Shown piece by piece: positions 28,246 through 36,481 of a DNA stretch of 64,000 nt; the first letter of the stretch is position 1, and each line of letters opens with the position of its first letter. The notes below the pieces were generated by a model. That model was not told where the DNA came from. It was given only the letters and a program-made list of their open reading frames with translations, and made no database searches. A program made the position numbers and the translations under genes. This stretch comes from Bacteroidales bacterium (GTDB taxonomy: Bacteria; Bacteroidota; Bacteroidia; Bacteroidales; Paludibacteraceae), in the NCBI GenBank assembly GCA_022784645.1, contig JALFZG010000045.1:1-64000 (forward strand), in the 5' to 3' direction.

Positions 28246-28591
28246 CGCACGTGCACCGCACGTTCACCGCACGTTCACCGCACGTTCACCGCACGTTCAC
28301 CGCTCGTCATCGCTCGTTCACCGCTCGTTCTCCGTTCGACCTCCGTTCGATCTCCGTTCGTTCTCCGTTCAATATCCGTTCTACTCTCGTTCGATATTCG
28401 TTCTACATTCGTTTGTTCTCCGTTATTTCTCCGTTCCACAACGGAAAACAACGGAAAATAACGGAAAACAAACGGAGAACAAACGACTCCGAAGCGAAGA
28501 AGAAGCGAAGAAGCAGCGAATTAGCAGCAGAATGCGGCGAATTTACAGCGAATTAGCGGCAATATTACAGCTAATCTACAGCAAATAATGA
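28246..28591. repeat. Long drifting 11-bp array (about 31 units, with an inversion)
   Basis: Units at 28246-28431 are 11 bp long, except one of 10. They drift from CGCACGTTCAC through CGTTCGTTCTC to CGTTATTTCTC. After nine bases the theme returns on the other strand (ACGGAAAACA, ACGGAGAACAA) and drifts on through GCGAAGAAGAA and GCGAATTAGCA to GCAAATAATGA, still in 10/11-bp steps. The two halves form a long imperfect inverted repeat centred near 28436. Confidence 0.88.
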
Positions 28592-28651
28592 ATCATAAAT
28601 CACAATCCCCAAAATGCTTTTCTTCATGGGCAATGCTCATGCCGAGAGCAC

Positions 28652-28688
28652 AAAAAATCACCCGCATAGACCATTCAATACGGGTGAT
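28652..28688 (-). terminator. Rho-independent terminator of htpG
   Basis: The perfect 8-bp arms atcacccg (28657-28664) and cgggtgat (28681-28688) are followed on the minus strand by six T residues. It lies about 22 nt after the htpG stop codon. Confidence 0.85.
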
Positions 28689-28710
28689 AACCGATTATGT
28701 ATTACGTTTC

Positions 28711-30681
28711 TTACTTCAGCAACTCGAGCGAACGTGCAACGAATTTGCTCAGTGCCTCGCCTTTGAGTTTGCCACTTGCCAAGAAGGCAATATCTACCAA
28801 TTCGGCCAAGCGGTCGTCTTTGCCCGTGAGGGTATAGACCGTCTTCTCCACCGCCTCCTTCGGTTCTTCGCCCTCTTTGGTTTCTGGCGTCTCCAATACC
28901 GTTTCAGAAGTCATGGCTTCCGTAAGCTGCTGAATAAGCGGATGGTTGGTATTGATTACGAGATTGTACTGCTCGGGCAGTTCGCCATAGAACGACATCC
29001 CTTGCTGATGAGCCGACATCTCGCGCATACGACGCATGAACTCGTTTTGCACCAAGAAGACTGGCAGTGCATCGGCCGATGCGGCTTCAAAGGATACGTA
29101 ATAATTGAGCTTCTGCTCCTTCGGGAGCTGTGCTTCAAAGGCCTTACGAAGTCCCTCTTGCTGTTCCTCCGAGAGCGTCATCTTAGGCGCTTCCTCCTTG
29201 CGAATCAGGTTCTCGAGCAAGTCGCTGTCAACACGTGCAAAGCGCAACATACCTTTCTTCTCATCGCCTTCAGGAGCCTGGTACTTCTGCTCAGCTTGCG
29301 AGATATAGTGCACATCCAATTCGCCATCCATCACAAGCACATCATAGCCCTTCTGCTTAGCATGGTTGATATGCGTATAGTTGGCATCCGGATCCTGCGT
29401 ATAGAGCACCACGATATTGCCATCCTTATCCGTCTGCTGCTCCTTCACCTTAGCGATATACTCATCCATCGTAAAGTACTCGCCGGCAATGTTCTTCACG
29501 AGCGCAAACTTGGTAGCGCGCTCATAGAACTTCTCATCGGACAACATACCAAACTGAATAAACAGCTTGATATCTTCCCATTTATTTTGGAAATCCTCCT
29601 TGCTGTCGCGATAAATCTCAAACAGCTTATCAGCCACCTTCTTGGTGATATGCGACGAGATCTTCTTCACGTTCTGATCGCTCTGCAAATAAGAGCGACT
29701 TACATTGAGCGGGATATCCGGCGAGTCAATCACACCATGGAGCAGGGTCAGATACTGCGGTACGATATTCTCCACTTCATCGGTTACGAACACCTGATTG
29801 CAGTAGAGCTGAATCTTATTCCTATGAATATCAAGATTGTTCTTAATCTTCGGGAAATACAGAATACCGGTGAGATTAAACGGATAATCCACATTCAGAT
29901 GGATATGGAAGAGCGGTTCCTCCATCTGATCGGGATAGAGCTGATGGTAAAACTCCTTGTAGTCCTCTTCGGTGAGGTCTTGCGGTTTGCGGGTCCAAGC
30001 CGGGTTAACATAGTTAACCACATTATCTTCCTCCAGCTCCACCTGCTTACCATCTTTCCACTCTTTCTTCTTACCGAAAGCAATCTCAATCGGCAAGAAA
30101 CGGCAGTATTTCTTCAGGAGACCTTCAATCTTGGAATCTTCCAGATACTCATCGAAGTCAGCGCCCAAATGCAATACGATATCCGTACCGCGATCAGCCT
30201 TGATGGTATCTTCCATATCATATACCGGACTGCCATCGCAGCTCCAGTGAACAGCTTTCTCATCTGCCTTCCAGGATTGGGTGAAGATCTCCACCTTGTC
30301 GGCTACCATGAACGCACTGTAGAAACCCAAACCGAAATGGCCGATGATAGCTGCAGCATTATCTTTGTATTTATTTACGAACTCCTCAGCTCCGGAGAAA
30401 GCAATCTCATTGATATACTTATTCACCTCCTCGGCTGTCATACCAATACCACGGTCGGTAACAGTAAGCGTACGCTTCTGCTTATCAATCGAGATGCGCA
30501 CTTTCAAGTCGCCCAATTCGTCTTTAAATTCACCTACGGAAGCCAACGTCTTCAGCTTCTGCGTGGCATCTACTGCGTTGCTCACAAGTTCACGAAGGAA
30601 AATCTCGTGGTCGCTATACAAAAATTTCTTGATTACCGGAAAAATGTTGGTGCTCGTAACACCGATATTACCTTGTGCCAT
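28711..30681 (-). CDS. htpG: Molecular chaperone HtpG (Hsp90 family)
   Basis: 656 aa, cytoplasmic ATP-dependent chaperone. The N-terminal GHKL ATPase domain shows the full set of nucleotide-binding motifs: ELVSNAVDAT (Glu31, Asn35, Asp38), DRGIGMT (76-82) and IGHFGLGFYSAFMVAD. The middle domain carries NVSRSYLQ, with the catalytic-loop arginine. The C-terminal dimerisation domain ends near FVARSLELLK; there is no MEEVD tail, as expected for bacteria. The start at MAQGNIGVTSTNIFP agrees with the family. It stands alone between its own terminator and that of the C10 protease gene. A candidate heat-shock-type control region lies upstream (30751-30791). Confidence 0.98.
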   Translation of the reverse strand: MAQGNIGVTSTNIFPVIKKFLYSDHEIFLRELVSNAVDATQKLKTLASVGEFKDELGDLKVRISIDKQKRTLTVTDRGIGMTAEEVNKYINEIAFSGAEEFVNKYKDNAAAIIGHFGLGFYSAFMVADKVEIFTQSWKADEKAVHWSCDGSPVYDMEDTIKADRGTDIVLHLGADFDEYLEDSKIEGLLKKYCRFLPIEIAFGKKKEWKDGKQVELEEDNVVNYVNPAWTRKPQDLTEEDYKEFYHQLYPDQMEEPLFHIHLNVDYPFNLTGILYFPKIKNNLDIHRNKIQLYCNQVFVTDEVENIVPQYLTLLHGVIDSPDIPLNVSRSYLQSDQNVKKISSHITKKVADKLFEIYRDSKEDFQNKWEDIKLFIQFGMLSDEKFYERATKFALVKNIAGEYFTMDEYIAKVKEQQTDKDGNIVVLYTQDPDANYTHINHAKQKGYDVLVMDGELDVHYISQAEQKYQAPEGDEKKGMLRFARVDSDLLENLIRKEEAPKMTLSEEQQEGLRKAFEAQLPKEQKLNYYVSFEAASADALPVFLVQNEFMRRMREMSAHQQGMSFYGELPEQYNLVINTNHPLIQQLTEAMTSETVLETPETKEGEEPKEAVEKTVYTLTGKDDRLAELVDIAFLASGKLKGEALSKFVARSLELLK

Positions 30682-30750
30682 ATTATTATTTATTATGATT
30701 AATCAATATACGGCTATATTTTTATGATTCATACAGCCATTTTGCCTGTT

Positions 30751-30791
30751 ACCATTTTTATGCCAAAAAACCAACATATGACAAAATGGCA
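30751..30791 (-). promoter_or_regulatory. Candidate regulatory region of htpG
   Basis: On the minus strand an imperfect palindrome TGCCATTTTGTCA (30791-30779, form TGNCA-N3-TGNCA) is followed by TTGGCATAAAAATGGT (30766-30751). The latter resembles a -24/-12 sigma-54 promoter (GG-N10-GC) except for GT at the -12 site. No TAnnTTTG promoter is seen upstream of htpG. This is pattern matching only. Confidence 0.3.
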
Positions 30792-30813
30792 GAAAAGCCG
30801 ACATTTTTGGCGC

Positions 30814-30848
30814 AAAAAAAAAGGAACAACCATGAGGATGCTCCTTTT
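30814..30848 (-). terminator. Terminator of the M6/C10 protease genes
   Basis: An A-run, the arms aaggaaca and tgctcctt (one wobble) around a short loop, and a T-run on the plus side. On the minus strand the hairpin is followed by nine T residues. It lies about 45 nt after the C10 protease stop and may act in both directions. Confidence 0.8.
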
Positions 30849-30893
30849 TATGATTAGGTTTTTGCGAAAAATTCACTTCACGTTTGCTCGTTT

Positions 30894-32060
30894 TCACCAA
30901 ACGAACTTACGCCCCTTTTGGATATAAATCATACCTCGCTGCAACTGATTGACGTTCACCTGCTGACCAAGGATATTATATACCGGCATCGTCAGATCCA
31001 ATTTATTGCTGCTGGTATTATCCACGCCCGTTCCAGTTGGAGGATAGATGTCATACACCATCGAGTTGCGATAATAGGAGTAGTTGGTCTCATCGGGCGT
31101 AGGTTGGAAAGCAGTAATCAAGAACCAGCCATCGTTAGCACCAGACCATCCCCAATTAATATGGAAATACGTATTTCCAGCCGCATCGAACTTATAGCCA
31201 TCTACTACAAAGCAATGACCGGTAATAGCATTGCCGCTTGAGCCTGCATAAATAACCGGATGACCAGCATCAATATTCATGCGGAGCGCTTCGCCCCATA
31301 CCTCTACGAGAATATTTTGGCGGATATCCTCGTTAGAAACATAAAGTTCCAGATTGGCTGCCGTAGGATAATCGAAAATATTCTTCAATGCAAGAGCGGC
31401 TTTATCCGCATTGGAGCCACTGCCATCAGCAGAGTACTTCATATTTACGGAAGCACCGCAAGCCAACATCAGTTCGGCTACAGCCTCAGCTTGCGCATTC
31501 GTATAAGACTGACTCGAGTAGTCCTCAAGAATCAAACTCCAATTAAAAGGGTGCTGCGAGAAGTTATACGTAACGGCTCCCGAACTGCCAGTATAGCTGC
31601 TTGTACCCGTACCGCACGATGGATGCTGATAATAGCGCATCACCTGCGCCATAGCTGTAGCTACACACCCCGTTACCGAACGACCTTCGTTGTTGAGCAC
31701 AGGGCACTTGCGGTTATATGGTTCGCCTTGATCGTATTTGATATTACCCAAAAGCGGACCTACAGAGTCAGCCGTGGCGGCTGCGCGATTGATACGAATG
31801 AACACATCATCCATCTCTTCGCCTGCTTCTACTCGGCGCACAGCCTCATCGTAAAAGCGGAGGAAAGAGGCCATCTCGCTGGTTTGCTCCGCACTACAGC
31901 CATTGTCAAAAGTACCTAACACCGGCATATTAGAGCGCTTTGCTTCCAGCACTTGCTTGCCATTACGTACTACGGTCAATACCCGCTGCTTCTGAGCCGG
32001 TTCGGCTGCCATTTGCATCGCTGCAAGCAGCACTACAGATAAAAAGAAATATCGTTTCAT
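30894..32060 (-). CDS. C10 family cysteine protease (streptopain-like), secreted
   Basis: 388 aa with signal peptide MKRYFFLSVVLLAAMQMAAE. A propeptide of about 100 residues precedes the catalytic domain. The nucleophile is in VTGCVATAMAQVMRYYQHP (Cys132) and the catalytic His in TGHCFVVDGY (His282), followed by FHINWGWSGANDGWF. This is the C10 signature of SpeB and of Porphyromonas/Bacteroides relatives. The C-terminus (PVYNILGQQV, RGMIYIQKGRKF) resembles a shortened T9SS sorting domain. It lies 52 nt after the M6 protease gene with no terminator between, so the two are probably co-transcribed and act on extracellular proteins. Confidence 0.92.
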   Translation of the reverse strand: MKRYFFLSVVLLAAMQMAAEPAQKQRVLTVVRNGKQVLEAKRSNMPVLGTFDNGCSAEQTSEMASFLRFYDEAVRRVEAGEEMDDVFIRINRAAATADSVGPLLGNIKYDQGEPYNRKCPVLNNEGRSVTGCVATAMAQVMRYYQHPSCGTGTSSYTGSSGAVTYNFSQHPFNWSLILEDYSSQSYTNAQAEAVAELMLACGASVNMKYSADGSGSNADKAALALKNIFDYPTAANLELYVSNEDIRQNILVEVWGEALRMNIDAGHPVIYAGSSGNAITGHCFVVDGYKFDAAGNTYFHINWGWSGANDGWFLITAFQPTPDETNYSYYRNSMVYDIYPPTGTGVDNTSSNKLDLTMPVYNILGQQVNVNQLQRGMIYIQKGRKFVW

Positions 32061-32112
32061 ACGCGTAAATAATATCTAGGGGTTGAGTATAGGGAAGTCA
32101 ATATCCCAATTA

Positions 32113-35031
32113 TTAATAATAAAGGAACTTAGCATAATCAGCCTTGCGCTTCATCTTATCGCCAACGAGCTTCACGTAATATACCGTATTGGCCATCAGT
32201 CCCTCACTTGGTAATAAAACTTGTACGGCACCCGATTCCGGCAATACAGAGCCAACCAATCGGCCATCCGCCGTATAGATATTCACCTTCGTTGCACCAT
32301 CAGCCGGAACTGCCATTACGAGCACATAATCACCTTCGTCAGAGCGTCTCACTTGCAACTCTTTACGCTTATTGGCACTTGAACCACCTGTCAGCGTAAT
32401 GGAGCGCGGAGCAGATAATTTCGAATAATTCGGCTTGCAGCCCTTTTCTTCCGAAGCTTGCACTTGCCAATAATAAGTCTGTCCTTCTGTCAGATTTCTG
32501 AAAATAGCACTATTGGTAGGCGCATTCAGTTCGTAATCATTCGCTTTATATACATATTGATAACGCTTAGACATGCCTACCGTAAAATCATCAATAATCG
32601 TGCCACCCGTGCCGCTGGTATGCGTATAGGTGAGGCGGAAACGGGTAATGCCTGCGGCTTCATCCAAGTCAAAGTGCTTCACTACGCCTTTGTTCGTACG
32701 CGTTACCTTAAACGAGCCCACTTGGCTCCATGTATCGCCATCAGCGCTGCCTTCAATCAGCACCTCGCCCCCGGGAGCAGCGCCCGTAGCATCCGAAACG
32801 TAATTATTACTTACCCACAGAGATACATACTTGGCTGCGGAAGGATAGGTTTCGGAGAGGAGATAGGCTCCATTCTCTGCCAACTGAATGGCATACTTGC
32901 CAGACGATACAGTAGCCGTAAACATCTTTATGCCATCGGCTGTCCAACCGATCATCTCGCGGTCAGAAGCAGTAGCGAACGCCTCAAAATCTTGCACCAT
33001 CTCAGATTCCGTTTCATCAATAGTATATAAAGTAAGATAGTAATACTCCGCATCTTCCTGCTCTTCCCATACGGCCGTAAAGGATGTAGCAGATTGCTGC
33101 GTTTCGCTCAACGCAGTGGGCACGTCGATATACGTAGGACGCGGAGCTGTTGTATATACCATCAACTGATTGATATCCATCTCATCCGACGTCATCACCA
33201 CCAAATTTCCCCTGAGGGTATCGCAATTCTGGCGCTGAGGCGTACCGATCACCAGAAAATCGCGGCTGTAAGTACTATCAACTGCCACAGCATCGGAGAA
33301 TATCTGATAATTATTGGCAGAACCCTGATACCATGTTTGGCCCGCATCCGGCGAGAAACTAAAGTTCGACGAAGCAATATAAACCTTTACAGAATCAGAC
33401 CGAAGCTTCTTGCCACTAACATGTACGTTAAGCGTATCAATCGCTGTCTTTACACCCTTGTCAACAGTCGTAGTAAGCACAGAAGAACTAACGGGCGTAA
33501 AGAGGAATCCCTCATCAGTCTGCTCTCCAAAACGGAAAGATATACGACCATCCGACATCTGCATGATATTCTGAATCTGACTGCCGTAGAGCAGTTCACC
33601 ATCATTCATCTCAGGTACGTAAGAGGTGATTTTTCCAGGTCCGGGGAAAAGGTCTGACTCTTTGGTTTCTGACGGATTCTTCTGCACGGCCTCAACCACA
33701 TCAAAACCGAGCGGAGTAGCATTGTTGAATGTATTTCTCGTCCATTTGGTATCGTTCCATGTAATATGCGAAATCATCAAACCCGTACCCGCAAGGGCAT
33801 CGCTTGCCTTGGCATCCCAACCTACACGTTGGCGGTTCTCCAAAAGGAAATATTCTGAAGGTGACGGCTGCGTTCCCTGCAGATTATGCTCTGTGCGAGC
33901 AATCAAATAAGCCTTATTGGAGGTTTCAATCGGCTCGAGCTGATAGGAGCGCGACTCTTGCAATTGCTCCGGCACCAACCACCCCATAGCGAAACGCTCA
34001 AAAGCCGTATAGGTAGGAGGCGTACAGCCATTGTTGTTATACGAGCCAGAGCACATGATTGCCCATGAACCAATCGTATACGTATCGCTACTTGCCGTAT
34101 TATAGAAATCCGGCAATCCAAGCGCATGACCAAACTCATGGCAGTACGTGCCAATACCTGCTTGTGTAGTGCCGGTTTTACCTTTATATTCAGAAATAAT
34201 CAAATAGGCAGATACTTTCACCGAACCTACGTTCACAGGAGAAATCATGCTGTAATGCGGCCAAATACTGTTATCCGGACCACCCTCTGCCTCGTTGTAA
34301 CCGGCCGTAACAACTGAGAGATTATCTACATAACCATCATTGTTATTGTCATATACCGACATATCTATGCCCGCATTATAGGCTAATTGAGCAGCCTCCT
34401 TAACAAGGTAATCCGGACGAACATCCGAGTAGCTGCCACTATGACCACCATAATATGCCATCTCGCGCGAGAGCGTAAACGGACCTAAGACATCAAAATC
34501 AAGAAACAACGTACTATCAGAGGATGCTACGTAATAGGTATGCACCGAACCGGTGGTGTTCGGATTGGCTCCACCATTGCTGTTATAAAACGAATCAAAC
34601 TTACCGACCGGATCATCCATCGTAAACGCACAATCGGTATAGTTAACCAACACTACAGGAATACGCACATGCCCAGTAGAAGGCACATGCGACGCACGAG
34701 CAGCTGCTTGCGCTTTGCTCATACCCGATGGGGCTAGGCTTGAAGTGGTAGAAACAATACTCGCAGCGCGAGCGATATTCGCCTCACGAACAGCCTTGGT
34801 CTGCTCCATAAAGTCAGCACTCGCCGGCACAAGATAACCATGCTCATCTTTCATAAGCGCACCCCCATTCAAGTCTGAATACCACGATCCAAACTCATCG
34901 CCACACAGACGAACTTCTATTTGACTGCCGTCTGGTAAAGTATATGTAATGGGAGAAGGAGTAGCAGGTACTGCCCATGCAGCTAAGCTGCAAATGAAAA
35001 GGGCAAAAACCAAACAAGAAAGTTGTTTCAT
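32113..35031 (-). CDS. M6 family (immune inhibitor A-like) metalloprotease with C-terminal domains
   Basis: 972 aa, signal peptide 1-20. The propeptide-like N-terminus includes FGSWYSDLNG. The M6 domain (about 110-440) carries the zinc site HEFGHALGLPDFY at residues 298-310, followed by SWAIMCSGSYNNNG, and FLLENRQRVGWD further on. Behind it come a beta-sandwich region, fibronectin III segments (YIDVPTALSETQQSATSFTAVWEE) split by a jelly-roll-like insert, and a C-terminal T9SS-tail-like domain (KVNIYTADGRLVGSV, VYYVKLVGDK). It has its own promoter and begins the protease transcript. Predicted to be a secreted endopeptidase; substrate unknown. Confidence 0.92.
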   Translation of the reverse strand: MKQLSCLVFALFICSLAAWAVPATPSPITYTLPDGSQIEVRLCGDEFGSWYSDLNGGALMKDEHGYLVPASADFMEQTKAVREANIARAASIVSTTSSLAPSGMSKAQAAARASHVPSTGHVRIPVVLVNYTDCAFTMDDPVGKFDSFYNSNGGANPNTTGSVHTYYVASSDSTLFLDFDVLGPFTLSREMAYYGGHSGSYSDVRPDYLVKEAAQLAYNAGIDMSVYDNNNDGYVDNLSVVTAGYNEAEGGPDNSIWPHYSMISPVNVGSVKVSAYLIISEYKGKTGTTQAGIGTYCHEFGHALGLPDFYNTASSDTYTIGSWAIMCSGSYNNNGCTPPTYTAFERFAMGWLVPEQLQESRSYQLEPIETSNKAYLIARTEHNLQGTQPSPSEYFLLENRQRVGWDAKASDALAGTGLMISHITWNDTKWTRNTFNNATPLGFDVVEAVQKNPSETKESDLFPGPGKITSYVPEMNDGELLYGSQIQNIMQMSDGRISFRFGEQTDEGFLFTPVSSSVLTTTVDKGVKTAIDTLNVHVSGKKLRSDSVKVYIASSNFSFSPDAGQTWYQGSANNYQIFSDAVAVDSTYSRDFLVIGTPQRQNCDTLRGNLVVMTSDEMDINQLMVYTTAPRPTYIDVPTALSETQQSATSFTAVWEEQEDAEYYYLTLYTIDETESEMVQDFEAFATASDREMIGWTADGIKMFTATVSSGKYAIQLAENGAYLLSETYPSAAKYVSLWVSNNYVSDATGAAPGGEVLIEGSADGDTWSQVGSFKVTRTNKGVVKHFDLDEAAGITRFRLTYTHTSGTGGTIIDDFTVGMSKRYQYVYKANDYELNAPTNSAIFRNLTEGQTYYWQVQASEEKGCKPNYSKLSAPRSITLTGGSSANKRKELQVRRSDEGDYVLVMAVPADGATKVNIYTADGRLVGSVLPESGAVQVLLPSEGLMANTVYYVKLVGDKMKRKADYAKFLYY

Positions 35032-35078
35032 ACCAATAGCGTTGCGGAAAGTTAGTACAGTTTTATGATATTAGGGCG

Positions 35079-35110
35079 CAAAGATACGAAAAAAAAAACA
35101 ATCTACCAAA
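35079..35110 (-). promoter_or_regulatory. Bacteroidetes-type promoter of the M6/C10 protease genes
   Basis: Minus strand: TTTG (35107-35110), exactly 20 bp with a ten-T run, then TATCTTTG (35079-35086). Transcription would start close to 35072, about 40 nt before the ATG. Confidence 0.8.
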
Positions 35111-35117
35111 TTTTTAG

Positions 35118-35156
35118 TAAAAAAAAGTGCCATTTTCACGAAGAAAACGGCACTTT
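35118..35156 (-). terminator. Terminator of the SusC/SusD/lipoprotein operon
   Basis: The arms aagtgcc (35125-35131) and ggcactt (35149-35155), extended by an inner ttttc / gaaaa stem closing on a CTTCG-type loop, are followed by eight T residues on the minus strand. It lies about 60 nt beyond the lipoprotein stop. Confidence 0.85.
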
Positions 35157-35215
35157 TATCAGTTATTCAAGTCTGTTGACGCCATTATTTGTAATAATGC
35201 GAAAACAAATTCATC

Positions 35216-36418
35216 TTATTTGCGAATAAGCACTTTTCTATCCTTAAGCTGCGATTTAATACGCTCTGCTACTTCAGGATAATCGATGGTCATAACCGGC
35301 ATGTTGAGAGGTTTGTACTTCATAGCCTCAGTAGGAATCTCACCATAAGCGTAATCAATCGGATTAGCCCAAAGGATCTCGTCTTCGATACCAGCGTAAT
35401 ATTCTTGGCCGTCCTTCTCCTCAATAATCAGTTTAGCACCGAACCAAGAAGGATCAAGTACTTCTGCATGAGCGAAGCAATATTCTACTTCGTACATGTA
35501 GTTATAGGTAGCACTACCACCGGGGAAGCTGAGCTGAGCACTGGTAACGATACCTGCCGGGAGGGCACCACCATAATAACCACCTTCACCAGACTCGTCA
35601 ACGTCATAGCTGTAGGTTTCAATATACGCACCTGAGAAATCAGCCTGAGCGGCTTCACGACCAGCCTTGAATGCTTCTAAATCATCTGAAAAATAGCCAT
35701 CAAGCATTGCGCGGAGATTCTTTATATAAGAAGTCTCATTAAGCTTACCAGGAATACCTACGTGATGACGATTCTGAAGCGAATCAACATCAGAAATAAT
35801 CCAATCGCCCAGAGAGAATACGGTACCTCTGTCAGAACCTGACAAATAAGCGGTAGCATAATACATAGGAGCTTTGAACTTAATAACAGCACCTTCCTCT
35901 GCACCATCCAATTCAAGAGAGTTGTTTACATAGAAGCCGGCAGAGAACAACCAAATCTCAGCCATAGCCTTATAAACACGATACTGAGTACCGTCAGAAG
36001 CTTCAATCGTATCTACCTTACCCTGAGCATACGTAGAATCAACGTCATACAAGAAACCCTGTGTAAACTGAAGGGTCTCGAGGAAAGACTTAACAATCAC
36101 CTTGCATTCTGCTTTAAGTTCACCAGAAGTTACGGTAATCGTGCACTCACCAGCATAACGAGAGGTTACAAGACCACGCTCATTAACCACAGCTACGAGC
36201 GTATCGCTTGATTCCCATACATATGGGTCAATAGTAGCGTCAGACGGAGTTTTCGTTACGGTCAATTTGCTCTCATCACCACCCTCAGAAAGAACGAGCT
36301 CTGTAGGAGAAAGAGCAATTGTCACATCTTTAGAACCACCGGGTTTATTGGGGTCTTCACAACCTACAAAAACAGCTGCTACTGCGAGCATTGCTGCAAA
36401 AAATAAACTTTTCTTCAT
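35216..36418 (-). CDS. Surface lipoprotein with BIG2-type Ig-like domain, third gene of the SusCD operon
   Basis: 400 aa. The lipoprotein signal ends at the lipobox VFVGC (Cys20), followed by EDPNKPGGSKD, a flexible acidic start typical of surface-exposed Bacteroidetes lipoproteins. Residues 30-110 form a bacterial Ig-like group 2 domain (VWESSDTLVAVVNERGLVTSRYAGECTITV). The rest is a beta-rich domain I cannot name. It follows susD by 63 nt and precedes the operon terminator. By analogy with other Sus-like loci it would be an accessory surface ligand-binding protein; the ligand is not evident. Confidence 0.83.
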   Translation of the reverse strand: MKKSLFFAAMLAVAAVFVGCEDPNKPGGSKDVTIALSPTELVLSEGGDESKLTVTKTPSDATIDPYVWESSDTLVAVVNERGLVTSRYAGECTITVTSGELKAECKVIVKSFLETLQFTQGFLYDVDSTYAQGKVDTIEASDGTQYRVYKAMAEIWLFSAGFYVNNSLELDGAEEGAVIKFKAPMYYATAYLSGSDRGTVFSLGDWIISDVDSLQNRHHVGIPGKLNETSYIKNLRAMLDGYFSDDLEAFKAGREAAQADFSGAYIETYSYDVDESGEGGYYGGALPAGIVTSAQLSFPGGSATYNYMYEVEYCFAHAEVLDPSWFGAKLIIEEKDGQEYYAGIEDEILWANPIDYAYGEIPTEAMKYKPLNMPVMTIDYPEVAERIKSQLKDRKVLIRK

Positions 36419-36481
36419 AATTACTATAATTTTGTTATAAAATGTTTGTTACAGAACAAAATCCGTGCCAAAAATGGCTTA

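Larger units (their letters stand above)
27566..28710. other. Repeat-filled spacer between htpG and the cargo operon
   Basis: About 1.1 kb without a credible gene. From left to right: the cargo operon leader (with hairpin atgcg-taag-cgcat near 27645 and CACGTG at 27672-27677), its promoter, a very AT-rich stretch, three sets of 10-11 bp tandem repeats, and the htpG terminator. Small plus-strand frames over the repeats (28134-28556, 28225-28461) translate repeats whose unit is not a multiple of three. Confidence 0.8.

Noticed and set aside
28134-28556. Open plus-strand frame of 140 codons (and a nested 78-codon frame) over the repeat region
   Set aside because: It translates the 11-bp array, whose unit is not a multiple of three. 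The drift shows no codon pattern and the product is Arg/Ser-rich repeat sequence.
28588-30702. Plus-strand open frame of 704 codons
   Set aside because: It lies wholly opposite htpG, a full-length and unmistakable gene; a by-product of codon use on the other strand.
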